Assembly (NCBI GenBank): GCA_964396895.1
Contig: CAYNGJ010000007.1
Span: 86,466-150,465, forward strand
DNA from: UBA2334 sp964396895
Lineage (GTDB): Bacteria > Pseudomonadota > Gammaproteobacteria > Burkholderiales > Burkholderiaceae_C
Direction of reading: 5' to 3'
DNA length: 64,000 bases
Shown here: in pieces, positions 8,973 to 17,852 of the stretch
Layout: each line of letters begins with the position of its first letter
Position numbering within the stretch: the stretch's first letter is position 1
Program-made: the position numbers and the translations under genes
The notes under the pieces: generated by a model
Seen by the model: the letters and a program-made list of their open reading frames with translations, nothing else
Told to the model about the DNA's origin: nothing
Database searches by the model: none

Positions 8973-10148
8973 TCAAGGCAGAGACAGCCACTGTGCCTGG
9001 TGGGCATTCAGTGCCGGAGGGGGCTGATCGGCCACTGGGCGTTGTCCATCCAGCACCATGGGGTTGGCCACCATGGGTGGATGCTGCGGGCCTGCCGCGG
9101 GCAGTTGCAGTCCGCGGGCCGCCACCTGCGGGTGTGCCATGACCTGGGCAATGTCCAGTATGGGGGAGCAGGGCACGGCCACTTGGTCCAGCAGGTGGAC
9201 CCAGTCCGCCGTGTCGCGCCGCAGTGTCCACTGGGTGATCAGTTCCACCAGCGCCGCCCTGTGTGCCACCCTGGACGGGTTGGTGCAAAACCGAGCGTCC
9301 CGGGACACCGCCGGAAAACCCGCTGCCTCGCACAGCCGGGCAAACTGCCCGTCGTTGCCCACCGCCAGGACCATGTGACCGTCTCTGGTTGGAAACACCT
9401 GATACGGCACGATGTTGGGGTGGGCGTTGCCCATGCGGGTGGGGGTGCGTTCGCCGATCAGCTGGTTGCTGGCCTGGTTGGCCAGCATGGCCACTTGCAC
9501 GTCAAAAAGGGCGGCATCAATGACGCAACCCCGTCCGGTGGTGTGGCGTTCATGCAAGGCCGCCAGTATGGCGGTGGTGGCGTACACACCGGTCATGAGG
9601 TCGGTCACGGCCACGCCCACCTTTTGCGGTTCGGCGCCGGGCTCGCCGGTGATGCTCATCAGGCCTGCTTCGGCCTGGATGGCGAAGTCATAGCCCGCTT
9701 TGTGCGCCAACGGTCCGTTCTGCCCGTAACCGGTGATGGAGCAATAAATCAGGCGCGGGTTGATGGCTTGCAGGCTGGCGGCATCCAGACCGTACTTGGC
9801 CAGCTGGCCCACCTTGTAGTTTTCGAGCAGGACATCGGCGTCACGCACCAGCTCCCGCACCAGCTCGATGCCCTCACGGCTGGCGATGTCGATGGCCACC
9901 GATCGCTTGCCCCGGTTGGCGCACACAAAGTAGGCCGCTACCCGCTGCGGGCCCTCTCCCCACCAGGGGGGGCCCCAGGTGCGCGTGTCGTCGCCCACGC
10001 CGGGCCGCTCCACCTTCAGGACCTCTGCACCGTAGTCGGCCAGCAGTTGACCGGCCCATGGCCCCGCCAGCACGCGTGACAGGTCCAGCACCCGCACGCC
10101 CGCCAGCGGGCGCGGCGGGGTGCTGCGTCCGGGTGTGGCGGCGTTCAT
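8973..10148 (-). CDS. CaiB/BaiF family class III CoA-transferase
   Basis: Transfers CoA between acids. The 391 residues show the class III pattern: N-terminal LAGVRVLDLSRVLAGPWAGQ, then ADYGAEVLKVE, and the catalytic aspartate expected in VAVTDLMTG after SITGEPG. The start overlaps the gabT stop as ATGA, implying coupled translation. A member next to a 4-aminobutyrate/5-aminovalerate-type aminotransferase could be a succinyl-CoA:glutarate CoA-transferase, which would fit a C5 route ending in glutaryl-CoA. Other dicarboxylic acids are possible. The family is certain and the substrate inferred. Confidence 0.88.
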   Translation of the reverse strand: MNAATPGRSTPPRPLAGVRVLDLSRVLAGPWAGQLLADYGAEVLKVERPGVGDDTRTWGPPWWGEGPQRVAAYFVCANRGKRSVAIDIASREGIELVRELVRDADVLLENYKVGQLAKYGLDAASLQAINPRLIYCSITGYGQNGPLAHKAGYDFAIQAEAGLMSITGEPGAEPQKVGVAVTDLMTGVYATTAILAALHERHTTGRGCVIDAALFDVQVAMLANQASNQLIGERTPTRMGNAHPNIVPYQVFPTRDGHMVLAVGNDGQFARLCEAAGFPAVSRDARFCTNPSRVAHRAALVELITQWTLRRDTADWVHLLDQVAVPCSPILDIAQVMAHPQVAARGLQLPAAGPQHPPMVANPMVLDGQRPVADQPPPALNAHQAQWLSLP

Positions 10149-11449
10149 GCCTGGGTGGGTTGCAGGGTGGCCAAGGCGTCGGCCACGATGGCCAGGCCCT
10201 CGTCCAGCACCGCGTCGCTGGCGGTCAGCGGCACCAGAATGCGCACCACGTTGCCATAGGTCCCGCAGGTCAGCAGGATGAGTCCGCGCCGGGTGGCTTC
10301 AGCCGTCAGTGCCTTGGTCAGTTCGGCGTCGGGTTGTGCGGGGTCGCCGTTCTTGCACAGCTCCATCGCCACCATGGCGCCAAGTCCGCGCACCTCGGCG
10401 ATGCAGGTGTGGCGTTTGGCCAGGGCTTGCAGGCTGGCGGTGATGCGCTGGCCCACATCGCGGCTGCGTTGCAGCAGGTTCTCCTGCTCGAACACGTCCA
10501 TCACGGCCAGCGCCGCGGCACACGCCATGGGGCTGCCCGCATAGGTGCCACCCAGTCCACCGGCGGCGGGTGCGTCCATCACGTCGGCACGCCCCACCAC
10601 CGCAGAGATGGGGAAGCCCCCCGCCATGGACTTGGCCATGGTGATCATGTCGGGGGCCACGCCGCTTTGCTCCACCGCGAACCAGGTGCCGGTGCGGCCC
10701 GCACCGGTTTGCACCTCGTCGGCAATCAGCAGGATGCCGTGGGTGTCGCACAGTGCGCGCAGGCGCTGCAGGAAATCTGCCGGGGCCACATTGAACCCCC
10801 CTTCGCCCTGGACGGGTTCCACAATGATGGCGGCCACGCGGGTGGCTTCGATGTCATTTTTGAGGATTTGCTCCACCGAGGCCATGGCGTCATCCACGCT
10901 CACACCGTGCAACGCATTGGGGAAGCGCGCGTGGAAAATTTCAGAAGGGAACGGTCCAAACCCGGTTTTGTACGGGGCCACCTTGCCGGTCAGGCCCAGC
11001 GTCATCAGGGTGCGGCCGTGGTAGCCGCCGGTGAAGGCAATCACGCCCGAGCGACCGGTGTGGGCGCGGGCGATTTTGATGGCGTTTTCCACCGCTTCCG
11101 CGCCGGTGGTCAGGAACAGGGTTTTTTTGGCGAAGTCACCCGGGGCCTTGGCGTTGATGCGCTCGGCCAGCTCCACATAGGGCTCGTAGGCCAGCACCTG
11201 AAAGCAGGTGTGGGTGTATTGGTCGAGTTGCGCCTTGACGGCGTTGATCACGGCCGGGTGGCGGTGGCCGGTGTTGAGCACTGCAATGCCGCCAGCGAAG
11301 TCAATGTAGCGGCGGCCTTCCACGTCCCACACTTCGGCGTTTTCACCCCGTTCGATGAATATTTGGTGGCTGTGGCCCACGCCGCGTGGAATGGCGGCTT
11401 GGCGGCGCGCCATCAGAGCGGCGTTGTTGAGGTGGTTGTCGCGTTGCAT
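10145..11449 (-). CDS. gabT: 4-aminobutyrate (GABA)-type aminotransferase
   Basis: A PLP-dependent class III aminotransferase, 434 residues, that moves the amino group of 4-aminobutyrate (or 5-aminovalerate) to 2-oxoglutarate. Motifs: TTGAEAVENAIKIAR, IVEPVQGEGG, IADEVQTGAGRTG and the PLP lysine in ITMAKSMAGGFP. The ATG at 11449 lies about ten bases after AGGAG. Longer readings lack this. It is the first gene of a two-gene operon with the CoA-transferase and is divergent from the MocR-type regulator, the standard arrangement for GabR-controlled genes. Its semialdehyde product is the substrate of the dehydrogenase at 1941-3434. Confidence 0.92.
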   Translation of the reverse strand: MQRDNHLNNAALMARRQAAIPRGVGHSHQIFIERGENAEVWDVEGRRYIDFAGGIAVLNTGHRHPAVINAVKAQLDQYTHTCFQVLAYEPYVELAERINAKAPGDFAKKTLFLTTGAEAVENAIKIARAHTGRSGVIAFTGGYHGRTLMTLGLTGKVAPYKTGFGPFPSEIFHARFPNALHGVSVDDAMASVEQILKNDIEATRVAAIIVEPVQGEGGFNVAPADFLQRLRALCDTHGILLIADEVQTGAGRTGTWFAVEQSGVAPDMITMAKSMAGGFPISAVVGRADVMDAPAAGGLGGTYAGSPMACAAALAVMDVFEQENLLQRSRDVGQRITASLQALAKRHTCIAEVRGLGAMVAMELCKNGDPAQPDAELTKALTAEATRRGLILLTCGTYGNVVRILVPLTASDAVLDEGLAIVADALATLQPTQA

Positions 11450-11526
11450 GGCAGGGTGCTCCTGGGAAAACGGGGTGAATGAAGTGCGTGACTGGCATTC
11501 ACTGTAGGCCGCATGCCCCACCGCTA

Positions 11527-11537
11527 ACATATACAGA
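11527..11537. promoter_or_regulatory. Second copy of the ACATATACAGA motif
   Basis: It lies in the gabT/regulator divergent promoter, about 78 bases from the gabT start and 68 from the regulator start. It is identical to 8724-8734. A MocR-type regulator that controls its neighbour and itself would be expected to bind here. No footprint is known to me. Confidence 0.5.
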
Positions 11538-11604
11538 CCACCTCGCCAGTGCGATGCACTGTGCTGCCTGCGCGACCGTTACACACAAACCCCCACACGC
11601 CCGC

Positions 11605-13005
11605 ATGTTTTCCCTGGATGTCAAAAGCCCCACGCCATTGGTGATGCAAATCGTGGATGGCTTCCGCGATCTGATCCTGTGCGGCAGCCTGCGCGCGGGT
11701 GCCAAGGCCCCTTCCATTCGGCAGTTTGCCCACGCCCACAGCGTGAGCGTTTACACGGTGGTCGATGCCTACGACCGCCTCGTGGCCCTGGGTTACTTGG
11801 TGTCCCGACCGCACTCCGGTTTTTTTGTGCGACGCCGCGAAGTGACCAGCCACCCGGCCGTGGCCGGTGTGTCGGAGGGCGCCAACCACAACTTCGACTC
11901 CATGTGGTACCTGCGCCGCGTGTTTGAGAACCGTGGCCTGCGCATGAAGCCCGGCTGCGGCTGGTTGCCGGGCGACTGGCTGTTCGAGGAAGGCTTGCGC
12001 AGAAGCCTGCGCTCGCTGGCGGCAGACGGCTCGGACCTGGGCGGCTACGGTGAGCCCAAGGGATTTGCGCCCTTGCGGCAACTGGTGCGCGACCTGCTGG
12101 TTGAGCAGGAAATTGCCGTCAGCGCCCACCAGGTGTTGCTGACCCAGGGATCCAGCCAGGCCATGGACCTGGTGGCGCGGCGCCTGGTCAGGCCCGGTGA
12201 CGCCGTGCTGGTGGACGATCCCGGTTACCCCAACCTGCTGTTCATGCTGCGCTTTCTGGGTGCCCGGCTCATTGGTGTGCCCCGCACCCCCAACGGCTAC
12301 GACCTGGTGGCCCTGGAAGCGCTGGTGCAGGAGCACCGCCCCAAGGTGTTCTTCACACAACCCCGGCTGCAAAGCCCCACGGGGTCGGTGGCCCACCTGT
12401 TCCATTTGCACAAGGTGGTGCAACTCTCCGAAAAATACCAGTTCACCGTCGTGGAAAACGACATTTACGCCGACCTCGACGCCGAGCCCCGTCCCTCGCT
12501 GGCCAGCCTGGACCAGTTGCAACGGGTGGTGTACATCAGCAGTTTTTCCAAGACCATTTCACCCAACATCCGGGTGGGCTTCATGGCGGCGCCGCCCGAC
12601 CTGCTGGAAGACATGGCGCAGCTCAAGATGATTTCAGGTCTCACGTCCTCCGAGTTCAATGAACGCCTGGCTTATGGCGCCCTGGTGGACGGGCGCTGGC
12701 GCAAACACCTGCGCAGCCTGCGAGACCGCCTGGCGCAGTCGCACCAGCGGGTGGCGCAAAAGCTGGAGAGCCTGGGTTTTGGCCTGTTCAGCGAGCCCAA
12801 AGCGGGCTTGTTCCTGTGGGCCAGGCACCCCGACATGCCCAATGCCACCGAACTGGCTTACAAGGCCGCCGAGCAGGACATTTTGCTGGGCCCCGGGCAT
12901 CTGTTTTCCGCCACGCTGGCGCCCAGCCCCTGGTTGCGGTTCAACGTGGCCTACACCGACCAGCCCCAGGTGTGGCAGTTTCTGGAGGCGCAGCGGGCCG
13001 GTTGA
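11605..13005 (+). CDS. MocR/GabR-type transcriptional regulator with aminotransferase-like domain
   Basis: A fusion of a GntR-type winged helix (about residues 8-75, with [21 protein letters not shown]) and a class I aminotransferase fold that senses an effector through PLP. The PLP lysine is visible in SFSKT (about Lys316). 467 residues is usual for the family. The ATG at 11605 gives the family N-terminus [15 protein letters not shown]. No Shine-Dalgarno sequence is seen. B. subtilis GabR responds to 4-aminobutyrate with PLP and controls gabT and gabD. Here the divergent gabT and the shared 11-base motif suggest the same kind of control of both operons. Confidence 0.9.
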   Translation: MFSLDVKSPTPLVMQIVDGFRDLILCGSLRAGAKAPSIRQFAHAHSVSVYTVVDAYDRLVALGYLVSRPHSGFFVRRREVTSHPAVAGVSEGANHNFDSMWYLRRVFENRGLRMKPGCGWLPGDWLFEEGLRRSLRSLAADGSDLGGYGEPKGFAPLRQLVRDLLVEQEIAVSAHQVLLTQGSSQAMDLVARRLVRPGDAVLVDDPGYPNLLFMLRFLGARLIGVPRTPNGYDLVALEALVQEHRPKVFFTQPRLQSPTGSVAHLFHLHKVVQLSEKYQFTVVENDIYADLDAEPRPSLASLDQLQRVVYISSFSKTISPNIRVGFMAAPPDLLEDMAQLKMISGLTSSEFNERLAYGALVDGRWRKHLRSLRDRLAQSHQRVAQKLESLGFGLFSEPKAGLFLWARHPDMPNATELAYKAAEQDILLGPGHLFSATLAPSPWLRFNVAYTDQPQVWQFLEAQRAG

Positions 13006-13133
13006 CCCGCTCCCCCGGCGGGGTGCCTGCACCCGCCGTGGCGCAGTTTGCGAAAATACGCGTTTGTTTCCCTGCCGCAGTCCCGCCCCTGGGGCGCCGG
13101 CCCCCCATTCTGTTTGCCCACACCCGTACCCAC

Positions 13134-15764
13134 ATGACCTCTCCCGCACCCGTGGCCACCGTCGCCGACATCCGCAAGTCTTTCCTCGACTTCTTTGCTT
13201 CCAAAGGCCACACCGTGGTGGCGTCCAGCCCGCTGGTGCCGGGCAATGACCCCACGCTGATGTTCACCAACAGCGGCATGGTGCAGTTCAAAGACGTGTT
13301 TTTGGGCACCGACAAGCGCAATTACGTGCGCGCCGCGTCCGTCCAGGCCTGTCTGCGTGCCGGTGGCAAGCACAACGACCTGGAAAACGTGGGCTACACC
13401 GCCCGCCACCACACCTTTTTTGAGATGCTGGGCAACTGGAGCTTTGGCGATTACTTCAAGCGCGAAAGCCTGAAGTGGGCCTGGGAGCTGCTGACCGAGG
13501 TCTACAAGCTGCCCAAAGAGCGCTTGCTGGCCACCGTGTACGCCGAAGACGACGAAGCGTTTGACATCTGGACGAAAGAAATTGGCCTGCCGCCCGAGCG
13601 CGTGATCCGCATTGGCGACAACAAGGGCGGTCGCTACAAGTCAGACAACTTCTGGATGATGGCCGATACAGGGCCGTGCGGCCCTTGCTCCGAAATTTTC
13701 TATGACCACGGCGACCACATCCCCGGCGGCCCTCCCGGCAGCCCCGATGAAGACGGCGACCGCTTCATCGAAATCTGGAACAACGTGTTCATGCAGTTCA
13801 ACATGGACGAAACCGGTGCCGTCACCCCGCTGCCTGCGCCCTGCGTGGACACTGGCATGGGCTTGGAGCGCCTGGCGGCCATCCTGCAGCACGTGCACAG
13901 CAACTACGAAATTGACATTTTCGACCAACTCATCAAGGCCGCGGGCCGCGAAACCGGCACGGCTGACCTCAGCAACCCTTCGCTGAAGGTCATTGCCGAC
14001 CACATCCGCGCCACATCCTTCCTGATCAGCGACGGTGTGATTCCTTCCAACGAAGGCCGGGGCTACGTGCAGCGCCGCATCGTGCGCCGCGCCATCCGCC
14101 ACGGCTACAAGCTGGGCCAAAAGACGCCGTTCTTCCACAAGCTGGTGCCCGACTTGGTGCGCATGATGGGCGATGCCTACCCCAACATGGCATCCCAAGC
14201 CCAGCGCATCACCGACATCCTGAAGGCGGAAGAAGAGCGCTTCTACGAAACGCTGGCCACCGGGATGGAAATTCTGGACAGCGCTTTGAGCGGCGGCGTG
14301 ACCGTGCTGCCCGGAGACGTGGCCTTCAAGCTGCACGACACCTACGGCTTCCCGCTGGACCTGAGCGCTGACGTGTGCCGCGAGCGCGGTTTGAGCGTGG
14401 ACGAAGAAGGCTTCAAAGCCGCCATGGAGCGCCAAAAAACCCAGGCCCGCGCCGCAGGCAAATTCAAGATGGACAAGGCGCTGGACTACACGGGTGCGGG
14501 CAATGCCTTTGTGGGCTACGAGCAGTTGCAAGAGAATGCCAAAGTGCTAGCTATCTATGTAGACGGAGTAAGCGCTGCAGTCCTAAAACATGGTGAACTG
14601 GGCGTGGTGGTGCTGGACACCACCCCCTTCTACGCCGAGAGTGGCGGCCAGGTGGGTGACCAGGGAGAACTGGTCAGCGGCAGCGCCCGCTTTGCCGTGG
14701 CCGACACCCAAAAAATCAAGGCCGACGTGTTCGGCCACCACGGCGTGCTGGAAGCTGGCACGCTGGCCGTGGGCGACACCGTGGCCGCCCAGGTGGATGC
14801 CCAAGCCCGCGCCGCCACCGTGCGCAACCACAGCGCCACCCACCTGATGCACAAAGCCCTGCGTGAAGTGCTGGGCGAGCACGTGCAGCAAAAGGGCAGC
14901 CAGGTGGACGCTGACCGCACCCGCTTTGACTTCGTGCACAACGCCCCCATGACCGACGCGCAAATCCGCGAGGTCGAGGCCCGTGTGAACGCTGAAATTC
15001 TGGCCAACGCCGCCGCCCAGGCCCGCGTGATGGACATTGAAAGCGCCAAACAAACCGGCGCCATGATGCTGTTTGGCGAGAAGTATGGCGACACCGTGCG
15101 CGTGCTCGACATCGGCTCCAGCCGCGAACTGTGTGGCGGCACCCATGTGCAGCGCACCGGCGACATTGGCTTTTTCAGCATCACCGCCGAAGGGGGCGTG
15201 GCTGCGGGTGTGCGCCGCGTGGAAGCCGTCACCGGCTTGAACGCCCTGACCTATGTGCAAGGCATGGAGGCCACGCTGGGTGGTGTGGCGGGCACGCTCA
15301 AGGTCACGCCGCAAGAAGTGCCTGCCCGCGTGGACGGCCTGCTGGGCCAGGTGCGCGACCTGGAAAAAGAGCTGGTGGCCCTCAAGGGCAAGCTGGCGTC
15401 CGCCCAGGGCGACGAGTTGGTGGGCCAGGCGGTGGACGTCAAAGGCATCAAGGTGCTGGCGGCGGTGCTGCAAGGGGCCGATGCCAAAACCCTGCGCGAC
15501 ACGCTGGACAAGCTCAAAGACAAGCTCAAAACCGCGGCCATCGTGCTGGCCGCTGTGGACGGCGACAAGGTGCAGCTGGCCGCGGGCGTGACCGCCGACA
15601 CCATGGGCAAGGTCAAGGCCGGTGAGCTGGTCAACTTTGTGGCCCAACAGGTGGGCGGCAAAGGCGGCGGCAAGCCCGACATGGCCATGGCCGGGGGCAC
15701 CAATGCCGCCGCGCTGCCCCAGGCCCTGCTGGGTGTGGCAGCCTGGGTGGCCGAGCGGGTCTGA
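13134..15764 (+). CDS. alaS: Alanyl-tRNA synthetase
   Basis: Charges tRNA-Ala. 876 residues, the standard length. The N-terminal catalytic domain opens with [17 protein letters not shown]. The editing domain contains [11 protein letters not shown] and the zinc-type motif [15 protein letters not shown]-terminal C-Ala/oligomerisation part follows. The ATG at 13134 matches the family start, and longer in-frame readings run into the upstream regulator gene. Residues around 470-483 ([15 protein letters not shown]) are encoded by a copy of the dispersed AT-rich element, using codons (CTA, GTA, GGA) rare elsewhere in the gene, yet the protein length is unchanged. Confidence 0.97.
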   Translation: MTSPAPVATVADIRKSFLDFFASKGHTVVASSPLVPGNDPTLMFTNSGMVQFKDVFLGTDKRNYVRAASVQACLRAGGKHNDLENVGYTARHHTFFEMLGNWSFGDYFKRESLKWAWELLTEVYKLPKERLLATVYAEDDEAFDIWTKEIGLPPERVIRIGDNKGGRYKSDNFWMMADTGPCGPCSEIFYDHGDHIPGGPPGSPDEDGDRFIEIWNNVFMQFNMDETGAVTPLPAPCVDTGMGLERLAAILQHVHSNYEIDIFDQLIKAAGRETGTADLSNPSLKVIADHIRATSFLISDGVIPSNEGRGYVQRRIVRRAIRHGYKLGQKTPFFHKLVPDLVRMMGDAYPNMASQAQRITDILKAEEERFYETLATGMEILDSALSGGVTVLPGDVAFKLHDTYGFPLDLSADVCRERGLSVDEEGFKAAMERQKTQARAAGKFKMDKALDYTGAGNAFVGYEQLQENAKVLAIYVDGVSAAVLKHGELGVVVLDTTPFYAESGGQVGDQGELVSGSARFAVADTQKIKADVFGHHGVLEAGTLAVGDTVAAQVDAQARAATVRNHSATHLMHKALREVLGEHVQQKGSQVDADRTRFDFVHNAPMTDAQIREVEARVNAEILANAAAQARVMDIESAKQTGAMMLFGEKYGDTVRVLDIGSSRELCGGTHVQRTGDIGFFSITAEGGVAAGVRRVEAVTGLNALTYVQGMEATLGGVAGTLKVTPQEVPARVDGLLGQVRDLEKELVALKGKLASAQGDELVGQAVDVKGIKVLAAVLQGADAKTLRDTLDKLKDKLKTAAIVLAAVDGDKVQLAAGVTADTMGKVKAGELVNFVAQQVGGKGGGKPDMAMAGGTNAAALPQALLGVAAWVAERV
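14540..14600 (-). repeat. AGCGCTT-N18-GCTAT element, copy in alaS
   Basis: On the minus strand: AGCGCTT (14576-14570), 18 bases, then GCTAG (14551-14547). It lies in frame in the alaS editing region and is translated as part of the protein. The AT-rich block of about 50 bases contrasts with the GC-rich gene around it. Confidence 0.6.
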
Positions 15765-15781
15765 GTTCCCCGCCACGGCCC

Positions 15782-16768
15782 ATGACCCAGACCGCCTGCT
15801 GGCCGCGCCGTGGGTGGTGGGTGCTGGTGTTGGCGGCCCTCTGGCTGACGCCGTCGGCCTGGTGCCAGGCCTTGGCGCCGACAACCCAGCCTCACCACGC
15901 CCTCACCGAGGCGGGTTGGGTCAGCTGGGCACCCTCCACAGACCAGGGCGACGTGCGGCTCAGGGCTTGGTGGTCGCCAGCCGCGCATCCAGCGCCCTGG
16001 CCCATGAACCAGGCGCTCCCCGAAGGCCCCGATACCACCGCGAACCGACCATTCACTTCAGCCACAGGGCTTCGTCCCGTGGTGGTGTTGCTGCACGGCT
16101 GCGGGGGCATGGTCAATGCCCAGGGACAACCCACTGCCCGCATCCGCGACTACGCGCAGCTGCTCAACCAGCAGGGATGGCACACGCTGGCGGTGGACTC
16201 CCTCACGCCGCGCGGCGAAAAAGAGCTCTGCACCCAGCGCACCGGCACCCGGCGGGTGACGCAGGCAGAGCGCCGGGCGGATGCCCTGTCGGCCCTGGAC
16301 TGGCTGGCCGGCCAATCCAGCGTGGACGGCCAGCGCCTGGCGCTGCTGGGCTGGTCCAACGGCGGCAGCACGGTGCTGGCCGCCAACAACCTCAACCATC
16401 CGTTGGTGGCCGCTGCGCAGGCGCGCCATGGCGAGCGCCTGCGCTTGGCCGTGGCTTTTTACCCCGGTTGTGCAGCCGATGCCCGCCGGGGCTACCAGCC
16501 CCTGGCGCCCACCCTGCTGCTGCTGGGCGGGGCCGACGACTGGGCCCCCGCCGCCGACTGCCAGCCCCTGGCGTCTGATCGGGTGCAGGTGCACACCTGG
16601 GCCGGTGCCCACCACGGTTTTGATGGTCGGGCGCCCGTGGTGCACCGCGCCGACGTGCCCAATGGCGCCCACCCCGGCCAGGGGGTGCATGTGGGCGGCC
16701 ACCCCCAGGCGCGGGCCGAGGCACAGCGCTTGTTGGTGGGGGCGCTGACGCAGGCCTTTGCCCGCTGA
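15782..16768 (+). CDS. Secreted dienelactone hydrolase-like alpha/beta hydrolase
   Basis: A probable periplasmic or secreted hydrolase of 328 residues. The N-terminus has a positive patch and a hydrophobic stretch (about residues 11-29, ending TPSAWCQA), read as a Sec signal peptide. The alpha/beta hydrolase core shows VVLLHGCGG for the oxyanion hole, the nucleophile elbow GWSNGG, an aspartate in LGGADDW and the histidine in AHHGF. The family acts on esters or lactones. The substrate is unknown. It follows alaS by 17 bases and may be read from the same transcript. It ends convergent with the pseudouridine synthase gene. Confidence 0.8.
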   Translation: MTQTACWPRRGWWVLVLAALWLTPSAWCQALAPTTQPHHALTEAGWVSWAPSTDQGDVRLRAWWSPAAHPAPWPMNQALPEGPDTTANRPFTSATGLRPVVVLLHGCGGMVNAQGQPTARIRDYAQLLNQQGWHTLAVDSLTPRGEKELCTQRTGTRRVTQAERRADALSALDWLAGQSSVDGQRLALLGWSNGGSTVLAANNLNHPLVAAAQARHGERLRLAVAFYPGCAADARRGYQPLAPTLLLLGGADDWAPAADCQPLASDRVQVHTWAGAHHGFDGRAPVVHRADVPNGAHPGQGVHVGGHPQARAEAQRLLVGALTQAFAR

Positions 16769-16791
16769 CCCGGGCGTTTCGGTGCGGTGGG

Positions 16792-17730
16792 TCAGGCCAG
16801 CGCCAAGCGCAACCCGCTTTCAAACCGGCGTGCCGCGCCCGTGATGGGGTCGGTGAAGGCCAGGCGGCGCGCCAGCAATTGCAGCGGGCGGGGGTGGTCG
16901 TCGGGCTCCTTGGGGCCGCGCGTCACCGTGGGGTAGAAGACGTCGTGGGCAATGGGCAGGCCCAGCGCTGCCATGTGCACCCGCAGTTGGTGGCGTTTGC
17001 CGGTGACGGGCTCCAGCCGGTACAGGCTGAGGTCGGCGCCTGGCACATCGGCCAGCCACTGCAGGTGCGTCTCGCTGTTGGGCTCGCCCGCCACCTCGCG
17101 CATGCAGAAAAACGCCTCGTCTTCAACCAGGCGGCTGCGCCGCACCTGCGGCCCACGCCACGGTGGCGTGGGCCTGGGGGCCACCGCTTCGTACACCTTG
17201 TGGACCTGTCGGTCCCGAAACAGGGCCTGGTAGGCGTTGCGGTCGGCCGGACGCACGGCAAACACCACCAGCCCGGCGGTGTCGCGGTCAATGCGGTGCA
17301 GGGGGCTCAAGTCGGGCAGGCCCAGTTCGCGCTTCAGGCGCACCAGCAGACTGCTTTGCACATAGGGGCCAGAGGGCGTTACCGGCACAAAGTGCGGTTT
17401 GTCGGCCACCACCAAGTGGGCATCTTGGTACAGCACGGTGTGGGCAAAGGGCAGGTAGGGCTCTTGCGCAACATGCCGCCAGTAGTGCACGCGCTGGCCA
17501 CTGTGGGGAGGGCTGTCGGCCTGCAGCGGCTGGCCTTGCGCGTCCACCACGTCGCCATGGGCCAGACGCTGGGCCCAGGTGGCCCGGTTGATGTGGGGCA
17601 AACGCTCGGCCAACGCATCGAGCAGGCTGGGCCACAGCGGCTGGCGGCTGCTGGGCAACACCAGGCAACTGGCCGACACGCCGTGGCGCACGGGCAGCGG
17701 GGTGGTTGGGGCAGCAGTGGGGTGTGGCAC
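16792..17730 (-). CDS. RluA-family pseudouridine synthase
   Basis: Isomerises uridine to pseudouridine in tRNA or rRNA. 312 residues with the catalytic motif HRIDRDTAGLV (the second D is catalytic in the family) and the C-terminal KRHQLRVHMAALG. There is no clear S4 domain, which resembles RluA and TruC more than RluC/RluD. The target position cannot be inferred. Two copies of the AT-rich element lie directly upstream, between this gene and the end of ribD. Confidence 0.88.
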   Translation of the reverse strand: MPHPTAAPTTPLPVRHGVSASCLVLPSSRQPLWPSLLDALAERLPHINRATWAQRLAHGDVVDAQGQPLQADSPPHSGQRVHYWRHVAQEPYLPFAHTVLYQDAHLVVADKPHFVPVTPSGPYVQSSLLVRLKRELGLPDLSPLHRIDRDTAGLVVFAVRPADRNAYQALFRDRQVHKVYEAVAPRPTPPWRGPQVRRSRLVEDEAFFCMREVAGEPNSETHLQWLADVPGADLSLYRLEPVTGKRHQLRVHMAALGLPIAHDVFYPTVTRGPKEPDDHPRPLQLLARRLAFTDPITGAARRFESGLRLALA

Positions 17731-17735
17731 GGCGA

Positions 17736-17794
17736 GTTTTTAAGTAAAATATGGCTCCAGCGCTTATTATTGTTCAATTGTTTGCTATAAAATT
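17736..17794 (+). repeat. AGCGCTT-N18-GCTAT element, left member of a head-to-head pair
   Basis: AGCGCTT (17759-17765), 18 bases, GCTAT (17784-17788), preceded by AAGTAAAAT and GGCTCC. Its last 12 bases of core, ATTGTTTGCTAT (17777-17788), are repeated exactly inverted at 17801-17812. Confidence 0.75.
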
Positions 17795-17812
17795 AATTAA
17801 ATAGCAAACAAT
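17777..17812. terminator. Perfect 12-base inverted repeat between ribD and the pseudouridine synthase gene
   Basis: ATTGTTTGCTAT and ATAGCAAACAAT form a perfect 12-base-pair stem around a 12-base AT loop. It is produced by the two facing element copies and lies 40 bases after the ribD stop. A hairpin in RNA is certain to be possible. Termination is doubtful because no T run follows. Confidence 0.35.
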
Positions 17813-17850
17813 GCTCATGAAATAAGCCGCAGATGGTGTTTTGGCTGTTT
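17795..17850 (-). repeat. AGCGCTT-N18-GCTAT element, right member of a head-to-head pair
   Basis: On the minus strand: GCGGCTT (17830-17824), 18 bases, GCTAT (17805-17801), flanked by GGTGTTTTGG-like sequence. The first core box is degenerate (three changes), but the spacing and the second box are exact. It ends two bases before the ribD stop codon. Confidence 0.55.
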
Positions 17851-17852
17851 TT

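Noticed and set aside
13641..15884. Long minus-strand open frames opposite alaS
   Set aside because: Same cause: AlaRS is unmistakable on the plus strand, and the reverse frames have shadow composition.
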